Source: Octadecabacter sp.
GTDB taxonomy: Bacteria > Pseudomonadota > Alphaproteobacteria > Rhodobacterales > Rhodobacteraceae
Length of the DNA stretch: 5,363 nucleotides
Direction of reading: 5' to 3'
Assembly: GCA_003533975.1 (NCBI GenBank)
Contig: DQCL01000255.1
Location: 1-5,363, forward strand
Position numbers and translations under genes: made by a program. Of the stretch, positions 5,268 through 5,363 are shown piece by piece. Below the pieces are notes generated by a model. That model saw only the letters and a list, made by a program, of their open reading frames with translations, was not told the DNA's origin and did not search any database. The stretch's first letter is position 1; every line of letters begins with the position of its first letter.

Positions 5268-5363
5268 GGCTTTGTTGCACAAATCCGCTGATGGTCGCAT
5301 TTCCCCTTACCCCGGACGGATTTATCCTACGGGTTCTGTGACTGTTGAATGTCATTGAGAACT
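5268..5363. mobile_element. Terminal part of an IS5-family (IS903-group) element, cut by the window edge
   Basis: GGCTTTGTTGCACAAATC at 5268-5285 matches the known IS903 terminal repeat GGCTTTGTTGAATAAATC at 16 of 18 positions. The remaining 78 bases show no convincing start of a transposase gene and would be the element's end region. The other end and the 9-bp target duplication usual for this group lie outside the window, so it cannot be told whether the copy is complete. The outward 9 bases are CATAACAAT (5259-5267). Confidence 0.6.

Noticed and set aside
191..5363. Direct repeat of the tRNA-Leu 3' end marking attR
   Set aside because: I looked for another copy of the T-arm/acceptor sequence and found none in the window. 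It may lie outside.
1..5363. CRISPR array or tandem repeats
   Set aside because: No regularly spaced direct repeats were seen. The repeats present are inverted pairs only.

Overview
The window looks like part of a chromosome or large replicon of an alphaproteobacterium, most likely a Rhodobacterales/roseobacter-type organism. This rests on remembered resemblance of the IS481-type transposase, the MobC/relaxase pair and the capsule-type glycosyltransferase to proteins of that group; no search was run. The segment is an accessory region beside a tRNA gene, assembled from several mobile pieces.

Layout from left to right: (1) the possible tail of an unrecognised gene (1-84), followed by an intact tRNA-Leu(CAG) gene with encoded CCA (105-190). 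(2) An untranslated stretch (191-417), then a small gene with a PD-(D/E)XK nuclease-like core (421-960). Its last codons are supplied by an inserted IS481-family element. (3) That element (936-1582) keeps both terminal inverted repeats and a near-perfect 6-bp target duplication. Its transposase has lost an internal block of about 130 codons together with the first catalytic Asp. (4) A short gap with a probable terminator for leftward transcription (1621-1642). (5) Three genes read leftward as one probable operon: mobC (start 5075), a relaxase overlapping it by 4 bp (4686-3640), and 37 bp further a 640-residue protein (3602-1680) that joins a KpsC/KpsS-like capsule glycosyltransferase domain to an aminoglycoside-phosphotransferase-like kinase domain. 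(6) A roughly 190-bp leader upstream of mobC with a promoter candidate, three inverted repeats and an oriT-like segment. (7) The outer end of an IS5-family (IS903-group) element running off the right edge (5268-5363).

How it may work: MobC and the relaxase would bind and nick an origin of transfer, probably in the leader just upstream, so that the DNA can be mobilised by a conjugation system supplied elsewhere. No integrase, replication gene, coupling protein or type IV secretion gene is visible. The glycosyltransferase-kinase gene appears to be cargo in the same transcription unit and may modify a surface polysaccharide or its lipid-linked Kdo-type primer. The most unusual points are that two-domain fusion placed directly behind mobilisation genes, and a relaxase with no tyrosine in its first 231 residues.
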